Shown: piece after piece, positions 15,253 through 24,074 of the stretch | How positions within the stretch are numbered: the stretch's first letter is position 1 | Layout: each line of letters starts with the position of its first letter | Assembly: GCA_002050275.1 (NCBI GenBank) | Contig: MWTB01000002.1 | Coordinates: 289,176-353,175 of the forward strand | DNA from: Anaerolineae bacterium UTCFX1 | GTDB taxonomy: Bacteria > Chloroflexota > Anaerolineae > Anaerolineales > Villigracilaceae | Length of the DNA stretch: 64,000 bases | Direction of reading: 5' to 3' | Made by a program: the position numbers and the translations under genes | The notes under the pieces: model-generated | Seen by the model: only the letters and a program-made list of their open reading frames with translations | The model's database searches: none | Told to the model about the DNA's origin: nothing

Positions 15253-16158
15253 ATGATGACAGCTAAGGTCATTTTAAATCCATATTCACATCGCTGGAAT
15301 TCACAACGACGTTGGAAGGAAGCCGAAGCCGCGCTCAAAGCGGCGGGAGTCGATTTTGAGCTTGTCGTCTCTGAGCGTAAGAAGCATATTATCGAGCTTG
15401 CTGCGCAGGCGGCGCGAGAGAAGTTTTCGCCGATCATTATCGTCGGCGGAGACGGTTCGATCGGCGAAGCAACCAATGGTTTGATGCAAGCCTCTGGGTC
15501 CGCGAACGAGCCGGTCGGTCCACTGGGCGTCATGCCGACCGGCTCGGCAAACGATCTTGTTTTCTCCTTAGGCTTGCCTGTTGACTTAGGCGAGGCGGCG
15601 CGTGTGATCGCCGCCGGGCAGACGCGCCTGATTGACGTGGGGAAATTTAACGATAGATATTTTGTCAATAATGCGGGCTTGGGGTTGGAGTCGTACGTCT
15701 CGACCAAACACGAGAAAATTCGATGGTTGAAAGGCGCGAGTCGTTATCTCGTTGCGGCAGTGCAGGGCGTAATGGATAAGCCGGAATGGGAAGGGGTGAT
15801 TCGCTGGGATGACGGCGAATACGCCGGTAAAATTTCGCTCATCTCGGTTGGCAACGGACGGCGAACGGGCGGATTCTTTATGACGCCTCATGCGAATCTG
15901 TTCGACGGTAAATTGACGTTTACTTATGGCTATCGCGCCACTCGCCTTGAGTTGTTTCAGGCGTTGCCCCGCGCGCTAAACGAAGATAAGGGAAGTTATA
16001 TCGAGATGGAAGGCATGTACGAAAGAAATTCGACGAAGATTTCCGTTCATCTTGAAACGCCTTCGCCCGCGCATGCTGACGGCGAGCTGCTGGAAGAGCG
16101 GCTGCAAGACTTTGAATATGAGATCGCGCCGAAGAAGTTGCAAGTGTTGGCGAGATGA
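15253..16158 (+). CDS. Diacylglycerol kinase-like lipid kinase (YegS/DgkB family)
   Basis: This enzyme of about 301 residues has the DAGK catalytic domain. The nucleotide loop is IIIVGGDGSIGEATNGL and the second motif PTGSANDLVFSLGLP corresponds to PxGTxND. It should phosphorylate a lipid alcohol such as diacylglycerol at the inner membrane face. The C-terminal beta domain includes LISVGNGRRTGGFFMTP and ends with HADGE. The frame is open back to 15208, but a TACAAT box lies at 15203-15208. The tandem ATGs at 15253/15256, preceded by CGAGGG, are therefore preferred. Confidence 0.86.
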   Translation: MMTAKVILNPYSHRWNSQRRWKEAEAALKAAGVDFELVVSERKKHIIELAAQAAREKFSPIIIVGGDGSIGEATNGLMQASGSANEPVGPLGVMPTGSANDLVFSLGLPVDLGEAARVIAAGQTRLIDVGKFNDRYFVNNAGLGLESYVSTKHEKIRWLKGASRYLVAAVQGVMDKPEWEGVIRWDDGEYAGKISLISVGNGRRTGGFFMTPHANLFDGKLTFTYGYRATRLELFQALPRALNEDKGSYIEMEGMYERNSTKISVHLETPSPAHADGELLEERLQDFEYEIAPKKLQVLAR

Positions 16159-16184
16159 GTCGCGTTTTTGTTGCGTGAGACCCT

Positions 16185-16748
16185 ATGAGCGAGCTTTCCT
16201 TTAAACCGATTAAGCGAAACTTATGGACTGACTTTGAGGAACTTTTTGGGCTTCGAGGCGCGCATGGGGGATGCTGGTGTATGTATTGGAAACTGCGCGG
16301 CAAAGCCTACGAGGATGCCAAGGGCTACGAAACCAGACAAATGCACAAATCCATTGTGGACGCAGGGACAGTGACCGGTTTGCTGGCGTATCTGCAAGGC
16401 GAAGTGGTGGGCTGGGTGGCGGTCGAGCCGCGATCCGCGTATGCGCGCCTAGCGTATTCCCGAACGCTTAAGGCGGTGGACGATCAGGAGGTTTGGTCTG
16501 TAACCTGTTTCTTTGTTTCGAAGCGCTATCGGCGGCGAGGAATTAGCGCCGAATTATTAAGCGCTGCGGTTGAATATGTTCGTTTGCAGGGCGGACGTAT
16601 CGTTGAGGGCTATCCAATCGCTGCAAATGAGAATGTGGCGCCTGCGACTCTCTTCACGGGAACCGAGTCTATTTTTAAGCGTGCAGGTTTCAATGAGGTT
16701 GTACGGCATACGCCTATGCGGCCTATTTTCAGATATATAATCGAATAG
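16185..16748 (+). CDS. GNAT-family N-acetyltransferase
   Basis: This 187-residue protein has the acetyl-CoA-binding motif A (VSKRYRRRGISAELLSAAVEY, with the R-R-x-G-I pyrophosphate loop) preceded by beta-4 VWSVTCFFV. The N-terminal region with the HGGCWCMYWKLRG segment is typical of a GNAT subgroup of unknown substrate. It lies between a lipid kinase and a GT-C gene on the same strand, 1 base before the latter. The target cannot be predicted. Confidence 0.82.
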   Translation: MSELSFKPIKRNLWTDFEELFGLRGAHGGCWCMYWKLRGKAYEDAKGYETRQMHKSIVDAGTVTGLLAYLQGEVVGWVAVEPRSAYARLAYSRTLKAVDDQEVWSVTCFFVSKRYRRRGISAELLSAAVEYVRLQGGRIVEGYPIAANENVAPATLFTGTESIFKRAGFNEVVRHTPMRPIFRYIIE

Positions 16749-16749
16749 C

Positions 16750-18012
16750 ATGTCCTTTCGAGATGTTCGTAAATTCGGCGGGCGGTTGAGCGGCGCAGAA
16801 ATTCGATTGCTGTTTTTGGCGGCGTTGGGGCTCGCGCTTTTGCTTGTTGCCAACATTGCGTTGGCGCGGACCTTGCCCGGTGGCGAATGGTTATACTTGC
16901 GTTGGAGCGGCGCGCGCGCGTTCCTGTTTGAGCAGGCGGAGCCGTACAGCGCGGCGATCGCTGAAAAGACGCAACAAATTGCGTATGGGCGCGATGCGTT
17001 TTCAAGCGAGTATGGGTATGCGCTAAACGATCCGTTCTATGTCGTTCTGCTATACGTTCCGCTGGCGTTGTTTTCCGATTTTGCTCTTGCGCGCGGAATA
17101 TGGATGTTGCTCTCTGAAGCCGCCCTGACTGCCTCGGTCTTTTTTTCGATTCGACTTTCCGAGTGGGATCCGCCGCGCGGCATGCTGATCGCGCTTATTG
17201 TCTTCGTTTTATTTGGATATTACAGCCTGCTGGCTTTGATCTCCGCTTCCGTTTCGGTTTTTCTGCTTTTTATCTATCTCTCCATTCTGCTTGCTATCCG
17301 CTCGCTCAACGACGAACTTGCTGGGGGACTGTTGCTCCTCGCTGCGTATCAATGGGAAGCGGGCGCGTTGTTCTTTTTATTCATTGTGGCCGCCGCCGTC
17401 GTTAATAAACGCTGGAGGATACTTAGCGGTTTTGGAATGGCGGCTCTTGTGGCGCTGAGTGTTTCATTTTTGACGTATCCGGGCTGGGGGATTCCGTACC
17501 TCCGTGCCGTCTTATCCGACTGGTATCGCGGAGCGGGCTTGACTCTTGGCGCCTACCTTTCACAATGGTTTTTTAACGCGCGCTTCCTGGCAGCTTCCGC
17601 GTTGGGTTTGGCGTTGGGCGTTGTCGTTTTGCTTGAATGGCTGGGAGCGTTTCGCTCGAATTTTCGTCGCATTACATGGGCGGCATCGCTATCGTTGGCG
17701 GTCGCGCCATTGCTGGGATTCGCTATATTTGATTCAAACCATGTTGTTTTGACTCTGCCGCTTATTCTAACCTTGTCGTTAGCGTGGGAGCGTTGGCGAC
17801 AACGGCGCGTTTTGACGAGTGCGCTAGCGTTGGGCTTGATGTTTGTCGCACCGTACATCTTTTACGCTTTCTGCGTTGCAACGTCTCAGCGCGTTTATTT
17901 CGATTTGTTGGCGCTGTTCCCGTCTGTCATTTCTATTATCGCTCTCTACTGGATGCGTTGGCTGACAGTGCGTGCATCGCAGCCTTGGTTCGAGGAAGCG
18001 AGATCGCGCTGA
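16750..18012 (+). CDS. GT87/DUF2029-like membrane glycosyltransferase
   Basis: This 420-residue protein has about ten membrane helices. An early non-cytoplasmic loop contains WLYLRWSGARAFLFEQAEPY and ALNDPFYVVLLYVPLALFS, which resembles DUF2029 (GT87) polyprenyl-phosphate-mannose users. It is the first of three overlapping GT-C genes; its stop shares a base with the next start (TGATG). It likely transfers a sugar from a lipid carrier on the outer membrane face. Donor and acceptor are unknown. Confidence 0.72.
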   Translation: MSFRDVRKFGGRLSGAEIRLLFLAALGLALLLVANIALARTLPGGEWLYLRWSGARAFLFEQAEPYSAAIAEKTQQIAYGRDAFSSEYGYALNDPFYVVLLYVPLALFSDFALARGIWMLLSEAALTASVFFSIRLSEWDPPRGMLIALIVFVLFGYYSLLALISASVSVFLLFIYLSILLAIRSLNDELAGGLLLLAAYQWEAGALFFLFIVAAAVVNKRWRILSGFGMAALVALSVSFLTYPGWGIPYLRAVLSDWYRGAGLTLGAYLSQWFFNARFLAASALGLALGVVVLLEWLGAFRSNFRRITWAASLSLAVAPLLGFAIFDSNHVVLTLPLILTLSLAWERWRQRRVLTSALALGLMFVAPYIFYAFCVATSQRVYFDLLALFPSVISIIALYWMRWLTVRASQPWFEEARSR

Positions 18013-19556
18013 TGAATCGTTGGCGATATGCGGCGTTGTTTTTATTGGGCTTATTGGTTTCGTTCTCGGTCTCGCGCTTTCAGAATCTGCCCGGTTACAT
18101 GGACGCTGATTATTATTTCGTGGGCGGCATCCAGTTGGCGCAGGGTAAGGGTTTCACGGAGCCGTACATTTGGAATTATCTTAGCGATCCACAAGCGCTT
18201 CCCAATCCATCTCACACATATTGGATGCCGCTGGCATCTATCGTCGCCGCGCTGGGCATGTGGATTTCTGGCCTGACGACCTATGCGGCTGGGCGTGCGC
18301 CGTTCATTCTCCTTTCAGCCTGCGTTCCCGTTCTGACGGCGACTCTCGCCTTCCAAGTTTCACGCCAAACGCGTCTGGCAATGACGTCTGGAGCGCTTTC
18401 CATATTCTCGATGTATTACGCGCCCTTTATGCCGGCGACTGATAATTATGCGATCTATATGCTTCTTGGCGCGACGTTTCTTATCCTCGCTCTGCGCGCA
18501 GAGCGGTGGATTCCGATTGCCCTGGGCGCGTTGGCTGGCTTGCTTACTCTGGCGCGCAGCGACGGATTACTCTGGCTTGCGTTAGCGAGCTTGACTGTTG
18601 TGTGGAACGGCAGATATTCTTTGCCTCGGCGAAAGGCGCTTCCGGCGGGCGCGCTTATCCTTGTGGGATATATTCTTGTAATGGGCTTTTGGCATTACCG
18701 CAACTACATGCTGTTTGGCGCTCTCCTCGCGCCCGGCGGCGGACGCTTGTTATGGCTTGAGAATTACAATCAAACTTTCATTTATCCGCCCGATTTGCTT
18801 ACCCGCGCATCTTTTTTACAGGCTGGTTGGGGCGTTGCGCTGCAGAATCGTGCCGTTGCGTTTCAAGCGAATCTGAGCAATGCGTTTGCCGCGCAAGGCG
18901 AGATCTTTTTGCTTCCGTTTATTCTGTGGGGATTGTGGCGTTTACGAATGGATGCGCGCGCGCGCGTTGCGGTTGTTGGGTGGCTGGCATTGTTCGCGGC
19001 GATGACCGTGATATTCCCCTTTGCCGGCTCGCGTGGAAGTTTTTTTCATGCTGGGGCGGCGTTTCAGCCGATGTGGTGGGTCGCCGCGCCGATCGGTTTA
19101 AATGCCGCGCTTTTGTGGTTACGCGCGCGGGGTCAATTTACGGATGAATATGCGCCGCATATCTTTCAGGGAGTCCTTGTTTTAATAGCCGCATTGATGA
19201 CGTTGTATCTCGTGAATGTCCGCGTTACGGCAGGCGGCTGGGCGCAGGATGATGCGATCTATGCGAAGGTGGAACAAGCGCTGCAAGAAAGCGGAATCCG
19301 CCAAGGCGATGTTGTGATCGTTCGTAATCCGCCGGGTTATTTCATTGCGTCGAATCGTTTCGCAGTGGCGCTTCCGTTCGGCGATGAAACGACAATTTTG
19401 TCGGTAGCTGAGAAATTTAACGCGCGCTATTTGATTCTTGAATCGGACGGTGTTTTTGAGGAGATACAAGATTTATACGATCAACCGAATGGCAACTCGG
19501 AATTTATGTATCTAGGAGAAGTGGGTGACGCGCGCCTCTATCGCATCGTTCCCTAA
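18012..19556 (+). CDS. GT-C (PMT/ArnT-like) membrane glycosyltransferase
   Basis: This 514-residue polytopic protein has a first helix (RYAALFLLGLLVSFSVS) followed by a loop with MDADYYFVGGIQLAQGKG, the acidic first-loop motif of GT-C enzymes. Many helices follow, with a soluble C-terminal domain from about residue 420 (QGDVVIVRNPPGYFI). The start is chosen at the ATG overlapping the preceding stop; the frame extends 76 codons further only as overlap with that gene. It belongs to the three-gene GT-C unit. Confidence 0.8.
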   Translation: MNRWRYAALFLLGLLVSFSVSRFQNLPGYMDADYYFVGGIQLAQGKGFTEPYIWNYLSDPQALPNPSHTYWMPLASIVAALGMWISGLTTYAAGRAPFILLSACVPVLTATLAFQVSRQTRLAMTSGALSIFSMYYAPFMPATDNYAIYMLLGATFLILALRAERWIPIALGALAGLLTLARSDGLLWLALASLTVVWNGRYSLPRRKALPAGALILVGYILVMGFWHYRNYMLFGALLAPGGGRLLWLENYNQTFIYPPDLLTRASFLQAGWGVALQNRAVAFQANLSNAFAAQGEIFLLPFILWGLWRLRMDARARVAVVGWLALFAAMTVIFPFAGSRGSFFHAGAAFQPMWWVAAPIGLNAALLWLRARGQFTDEYAPHIFQGVLVLIAALMTLYLVNVRVTAGGWAQDDAIYAKVEQALQESGIRQGDVVIVRNPPGYFIASNRFAVALPFGDETTILSVAEKFNARYLILESDGVFEEIQDLYDQPNGNSEFMYLGEVGDARLYRIVP

Positions 19557-20994
19557 ATTTAACCCGCTGGCTGCAATCGCGTTTGCCGCTCTCTTGCTGG
19601 TATCGTATTACTTGCTTGTAAGCGCGTCGTTGTTCAGCGTGGGCTTTCCGCTGGACGATGCGTGGATTCACTTAACCTATGCGCGAAATTTCGCCGAGTA
19701 CGGCGAATGGGCGTTTAGACTTGGGGAGCGTTCGGCGGGCTCAACTGCGCCGTTGTGGACGTTCTTACTTTCGCTAGGCTACGTCCTTCATCTTGCGCCA
19801 TATCTTTGGACCTTTTTTCTCGGCTGGCTTACATTAACGCTGCTGGGAATTTCCGCTGAAATAGCGGCGCGCAAGTTCCTACTGTCGTATCGTTCGCGCA
19901 TCCCTGAAGTTGGATTATTCTTCGTCGCCGCATGGCATCTCACTTGGTCGGCTGTTTCGGGCATGGAGACGCTCTTGCACGGAGCGCTGATCTTCATTGT
20001 GCTTGCCGCGTTAAGCGCGGGTTCGCGCCGCTACCTTATGCTCGGGGCGTTGGCTGGCTTGAGCGTTTGGACGCGACCCGACGGCGTGACGCTGCTTGGT
20101 CCGCTTCTTTTGACTGTTCTACTTACGGCGAAGTCGTGGCGTGTGCGCGGCGTGGGCATCCTGAAGATCGGGCTCGGTTTCGGCGCGCTGTTCCTATTCT
20201 ACTTGCTTTTTAATCTGGCGCTGTCGGGGCATCCGTTGCCGAACACGTTTTACGCTAAACAAGCCGAATACGGAAGCTTTTGGATGTCGAGAACGTTAGA
20301 GGAACGAATTGGCGATTACCTTTTACCCATCTTTGCCAGTCCGTTCTTAATCCTTGCGCCTGGGACGCTATTGTGGTTAAAGAAGACGGTTGCCGCGCGG
20401 AATTGGGGCGCGCTGATGGGGCTGGCCTGGTGTATTGGTTATATAGCAATATACTTTATGCGCTTGCCAGCTTATCAGCATGGACGATATATCATACCGG
20501 CATTGCCGATTTTATACTTTTGGGGTGCGATGGGCTTTATCGAATTTACGCATCGCGTCGGCGCACACAAACGGATCGTGCTCCTGTGGAGGAGTCTGCT
20601 GATCGTTGCATGCGCGGCGTTCACGTTTATCGGCGCGCAGCAGAACGCTCGCGACGTCTATTGGATTGAAAATGAAATGGTTGCGACGGCGAAATGGGCT
20701 GCGCGAAACCTCCCGCCAGAAGCGACGTTTGCCGTTCACGATATCGGTGCAATGGGATACTTTACCGACAACCCCTTGCTGGATTTGGCGGGGCTTATTA
20801 ATCCTGAAGTAATTCCCTTCATCCGCGACGAGGCGCAGTTGGCGACGTATCTCGATGCGCATTCGGTTGATTATTTAATCGCGCTTCCAAGTTTTTACCC
20901 CGATCTTACATCAGGGCGAGAGGCGATTTTTAAGAGCGGCGATGGAAATGACAGCCCGTTTGGCGAGCGCATGGTTATCTATCGTTGGCGTTAG
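19525..20994 (+). CDS. GT-C (PMT/ArnT-like) membrane glycosyltransferase, GTG start
   Basis: This 489-residue protein has the GT-C first-loop motif FPLDDAWIHLTYARNFAEYG and the following STAPLWTFLLSLGY. Eight or more helices follow, with a soluble C-terminal part (FAVHDIGAMGYFTD, LLDLAGLINPE). The start is a GTG at 19525, seven bases after AGGAGA. It lies 32 bases inside the upstream gene, a sign of translational coupling. A GTG four bases earlier is out of frame. It is the last gene of the GT-C unit. Confidence 0.82.
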   Translation: MTRASIASFPKFNPLAAIAFAALLLVSYYLLVSASLFSVGFPLDDAWIHLTYARNFAEYGEWAFRLGERSAGSTAPLWTFLLSLGYVLHLAPYLWTFFLGWLTLTLLGISAEIAARKFLLSYRSRIPEVGLFFVAAWHLTWSAVSGMETLLHGALIFIVLAALSAGSRRYLMLGALAGLSVWTRPDGVTLLGPLLLTVLLTAKSWRVRGVGILKIGLGFGALFLFYLLFNLALSGHPLPNTFYAKQAEYGSFWMSRTLEERIGDYLLPIFASPFLILAPGTLLWLKKTVAARNWGALMGLAWCIGYIAIYFMRLPAYQHGRYIIPALPILYFWGAMGFIEFTHRVGAHKRIVLLWRSLLIVACAAFTFIGAQQNARDVYWIENEMVATAKWAARNLPPEATFAVHDIGAMGYFTDNPLLDLAGLINPEVIPFIRDEAQLATYLDAHSVDYLIALPSFYPDLTSGREAIFKSGDGNDSPFGERMVIYRWR

Positions 20995-21036
20995 CGGCGA
21001 CGCGCAGCCGGCGCGGAAGCGCAGCGCGTGGATTAA

Positions 21037-21065
21037 TTGCCCGAACGCGCCTCTTGTGCTATACT
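21037..21065 (+). promoter_or_regulatory. Sigma-70 promoter of the two-component pair
   Basis: TTGCCC (21037-21042) and TATACT (21060-21065) are separated by 17 bases. They precede the response-regulator ATG at 21093 by about 27 bases. Confidence 0.72.
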
Positions 21066-21092
21066 CGTTTTTACTTGATTAAAGAGAAATTA

Positions 21093-21782
21093 ATGGACAA
21101 AATTACATTGATTGTCGCGGATGATCATCCATTGTTCCGTCGAGGCGTTGTAGACGCGTTGTCGCTGGAGAGGGATTTTCATGTAATCGCTCAGGCAACC
21201 GACGGCGACGAAGCGTTGGAGAAGATTGTTGCGTTGAAGCCGATAGTCGCTATTTTGGACGTTAATATGCCCGGATTGAACGGTCAGCGGCTGACGCATC
21301 GCTTAAAATCGGAGAATTCTTCCACACGCGTTATCTTGTTGACCGGGTACGACAGCGTCGAGCAGGCGATTCATGCCATGATCGCCGGCGCTAGCGGCTA
21401 CTGCGTGAAGGACACGACTCCGATCGAATTGACGCGCATTGTGCGAATGGTGGCGGAGGGGAAATATGTAGTTGAAGGCAACGTGTTTAACCGTCGAGAG
21501 CTTAATGATTGGATTGAGGATCAAATTGAAGGCGCGCGGCGCATATACAGGGAGCCGGGCGCGTCATTTCATCCGCTTTCCGACCGGGAAATGGAAGTGT
21601 TGGTTTATGTAGTGCGCGGAATGAGCAATAAAGAAATCGCGAGCCAACTTGGCATCAGCCATCAAACGATTAAGAATCACGTCACTGCCATCTTGCAGAA
21701 GTTTGGCGTGGAAGATCGCACGCAAGCGGCGGTGTACGCGCTGAAGCGCGGTTGGATTAATTTGCAATCAGGCGAAAAATAG
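21093..21782 (+). CDS. NarL/DegU-family response regulator
   Basis: This 229-residue protein has an N-terminal receiver domain (acidic pocket ADDHPLF, phosphoacceptor Asp in VAILDVNMPG, Thr in VILLTGYD, Lys in GYCVKDTTP). The C-terminal LuxR-type helix-turn-helix reads LSDREMEVLVYVVRGMSNKE then IASQLGISHQTIKNHV. It binds DNA as a dimer when phosphorylated. The ATG is chosen because the promoter lies at 21037-21065; the upstream extension would begin before it. The cognate kinase follows 15 bases downstream. Regulation of the adjacent Tad genes is an inference. Confidence 0.93.
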   Translation: MDKITLIVADDHPLFRRGVVDALSLERDFHVIAQATDGDEALEKIVALKPIVAILDVNMPGLNGQRLTHRLKSENSSTRVILLTGYDSVEQAIHAMIAGASGYCVKDTTPIELTRIVRMVAEGKYVVEGNVFNRRELNDWIEDQIEGARRIYREPGASFHPLSDREMEVLVYVVRGMSNKEIASQLGISHQTIKNHVTAILQKFGVEDRTQAAVYALKRGWINLQSGEK

Positions 21783-21797
21783 GAGTAGAAGAATCTT

Positions 21798-22820
21798 ATG
21801 GCAACCGATGAATATGCCGCAAGCGAATTAAATCTCGGCGCAGAGCTTGAAGATGCGCAGCGTTCGTTGCGCGAAATCACCTTGATGATCGAACAAAGTC
21901 AGGGAGAAGTGTCTAAACTGTCGCAGCGCAACGCGGCGATAACGACGCATCTACAGCAGATACAAGGGCAGATCGGGACTATGCCGCAACAAGAGATACG
22001 AACCGCATATGACTCTGCTCTTGATGCGCAACAGCGTTTGTTTGTAATGCGGGGGCAGCTGGAGAAACTTCAGAGCGAGAAGAGTCAAATGGAACGCTTG
22101 CAAACCATCTTGGAACGCATGCGCGCTATGACTGGCAATTCAGGCGCTGCGGTTGCCTCAGGCATCGGGAAAAGCCCGATGGCGAACGTTGAGATGTTGG
22201 TTAATGCGCAAGAAGCCGAACGGCAGAGGCTATCGCGCCAAATGCACGACGGTCCTGCGCAAGCCTTGTCTAATTTTATTTTGCAAGCCGAGATTGCCAT
22301 GCGTTTGATAGACGTGGATGTGAATCAAGCGCGAGATGAATTGAGCGCGTTGAAAGCGTCTGCGATGGGCGCCTTCCAGAAAGTGCGAAATTTTATCTTC
22401 GAATTGCGTCCGATGATGCTCGATGATCTGGGTTTGTCGCCGACGATTCGCCGCTATGCCGATGCATTAAAAGAGCAGACTGGATTCGATGTTAGCGCGA
22501 CCGTGACCGGCAACGAACGTCGGCTCGAACCGTATGTAGAAATTATGTTGTTTCGTGCGATTCAGGAATTGATCGGGAATGCCTTGCGTCATGGACAGGC
22601 GACTCAGGTGAAAATATTGCTGGATATGGGCGAAGACCGCATCCGTGTAAGCGTAGACGATAACGGGCAAGGATTTGACGTGAATGCTTACGAGCAAGGC
22701 AAAGGATTGGGCTTAAAGTTGATCCGCGAACGCGCGGAGATGTTGGGCGGCAACTTTGACGTAGACAGCCAACCCGGAGCGGGTGCGCGCATTTCCTTCA
22801 CGGTTTCTGCGCATTCATAG
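21798..22820 (+). CDS. DegS-like cytoplasmic sensor histidine kinase
   Basis: This 340-residue kinase has a long N-terminal coiled coil (about residues 5-110, rich in Gln and Glu) and no membrane segment. A HisKA_3 dimerisation domain follows, with phosphoacceptor His in RQMHDGPAQALSNF. The HATPase domain has the N box QELIGNALRHG and G boxes DDNGQGFDV and KGLGLKLIRERAEMLGG. This is the DegS/NarX subgroup that pairs with LuxR-type regulators such as the one just upstream. The cytoplasmic coiled-coil sensor implies an internal or surface-relayed signal. Confidence 0.92.
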   Translation: MATDEYAASELNLGAELEDAQRSLREITLMIEQSQGEVSKLSQRNAAITTHLQQIQGQIGTMPQQEIRTAYDSALDAQQRLFVMRGQLEKLQSEKSQMERLQTILERMRAMTGNSGAAVASGIGKSPMANVEMLVNAQEAERQRLSRQMHDGPAQALSNFILQAEIAMRLIDVDVNQARDELSALKASAMGAFQKVRNFIFELRPMMLDDLGLSPTIRRYADALKEQTGFDVSATVTGNERRLEPYVEIMLFRAIQELIGNALRHGQATQVKILLDMGEDRIRVSVDDNGQGFDVNAYEQGKGLGLKLIRERAEMLGGNFDVDSQPGAGARISFTVSAHS

Positions 22821-22884
22821 GTTTTGGGGAAATCTTTAGAGCCTCGCCCTACTTTTTTGTTAATTCGGCGCGCTTTTCAAGGTT

Positions 22885-22912
22885 TTTTTGTTTATTAATT
22901 ATGCTGTATAAT
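22885..22912 (+). promoter_or_regulatory. Likely promoter of the Tad locus
   Basis: A perfect TATAAT lies at 22907-22912, with a weak TTTTTG (22885-22890) 16 bases upstream. The -10 is convincing and the -35 is poor, which would suit an activated promoter. Confidence 0.5.
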
Positions 22913-22934
22913 ATTCCATCAAAGACATTCACGG

Positions 22935-22954
22935 CTTGACGACGGGGCGTCAAG
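22935..22954 (+). promoter_or_regulatory. Hairpin in the 5' leader of cpaB
   Basis: A perfect 7-bp stem, CTTGACG / CGTCAAG, with loop ACGGGG lies immediately before the Shine-Dalgarno AGAGGAGA. It could affect translation initiation or mRNA stability, or be an operator half-site pair. Confidence 0.45.
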
Positions 22955-22968
22955 AGAGGAGACCTTAT

Positions 22969-24042
22969 ATGCGTCGCGGAAGGTTATTAATTTTCGTTGT
23001 GTTAATTCTGGCGGTTGGCGCGGCAGTGTTATACGCTGTTGTCAGCCTGCTTCCAGGGATGGGCTCGCAGTCATCGGCTCAAGAGCAGATGCCCCTCACT
23101 GAGATTTATTACGCCGCTCAGCGGATTCCGCAAGGCTCGGAAATCTCCGCGGATCTCTTGGGCAAGTTCTCTATCCCTTCCGATAAAGTTGCCGAGGTGA
23201 TGTTTACTGTAGGCGAAGAGGCGAATCTGATAGGTCAAAGCGCGCGCGTCGCGCTTGAGCCGGGCGTAGTGATCACCTCCGCGATGATAGGCGAACAAGT
23301 TGAAATTACGGGACCCGCGCATGCCGTGCAGATTCCGACGGGCATGGTGGCAGTTGCCATACCGGCATATCGTTTGACGACAGTGGGCTACGGAGTCAAC
23401 GACGGCGCGCGCGTTAATGTGATCGCTTGCATCAATTTTGTAGATCTTGACTCAGATTTTCAAACTATCTTACCGAATAGAAGCGCGACAGTTTCTGGAA
23501 CTCGCCCCGGCATTCCCGAGGCAGTCTCGCCAATTTTAACAGCCTCCATTGATCCGAACGTTATCGGTAAACTGGTCGATTCTCAAATCCCATCCCAACC
23601 ATTCTTCGCGATTCCTTCCGAGGAAATACAGCGCCCGCGTATGGCATGCCAAACGGTGTTGCAAGATGTAAAGGTGATGAAACTGGGCAATTTCTCTTTA
23701 CAACCCGCCGCCGCGGCCACTAATGAGACGCCGACCCCTGAGCAAGCGCAAGAGCAAGCAAGTCCGGATATCATCACGTTGATCGTGAACGCGCAAGACG
23801 CTGTTTCGCTTAATTATTTCGTGTACAACCGCGCTATATTAACGATGGCGCTTCGTCATCCGGATGATCGCTCTATGATAGATGCGCAAGCGGTAACGTT
23901 GGCCGGACTGCTGGCGCAATATGGCATTCCTCTACCCAATAAGGAGAAATTTGGCATTCAGCCGTGGGTAATCAGCAATATAGCGAACGGCATCCTTCCG
24001 GCGCCGCCTTTGCTGCCAAGCGATATTAAGCCGGAACAGTAG
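22969..24042 (+). CDS. cpaB: CpaB/RcpC-like Tad assembly protein (SAF domain)
   Basis: This 357-residue protein has an N-terminal membrane anchor (about residues 4-26) and then an SAF domain (YYAAQRIPQGSEISADLL, RVALEPGVVITSAMI). A further beta-rich domain follows, as in CpaB/RcpC of Tad systems, where it acts at the outer face of the membrane. The start MRRGRLLIF is set by AGAGGAGA; the frame extends 11 codons upstream. It is the first gene of a five-gene tad-like unit. Confidence 0.85.
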   Translation: MRRGRLLIFVVLILAVGAAVLYAVVSLLPGMGSQSSAQEQMPLTEIYYAAQRIPQGSEISADLLGKFSIPSDKVAEVMFTVGEEANLIGQSARVALEPGVVITSAMIGEQVEITGPAHAVQIPTGMVAVAIPAYRLTTVGYGVNDGARVNVIACINFVDLDSDFQTILPNRSATVSGTRPGIPEAVSPILTASIDPNVIGKLVDSQIPSQPFFAIPSEEIQRPRMACQTVLQDVKVMKLGNFSLQPAAAATNETPTPEQAQEQASPDIITLIVNAQDAVSLNYFVYNRAILTMALRHPDDRSMIDAQAVTLAGLLAQYGIPLPNKEKFGIQPWVISNIANGILPAPPLLPSDIKPEQ

Positions 24043-24074
24043 TGAATCTGACTGATATGTTGAGGCGATACTAG

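Noticed and set aside
17784..18011. A 76-codon N-terminal extension of the second GT-C protein
   Set aside because: The extension lies entirely inside the preceding gene in another frame, and the signal/first helix begins at the ATG at 18012.
18827..19147. Alternative-frame open frames inside the GT-C genes
   Set aside because: GC-rich reading frames without start signals, overlapping clear membrane-protein coding sequence; they are shadows.
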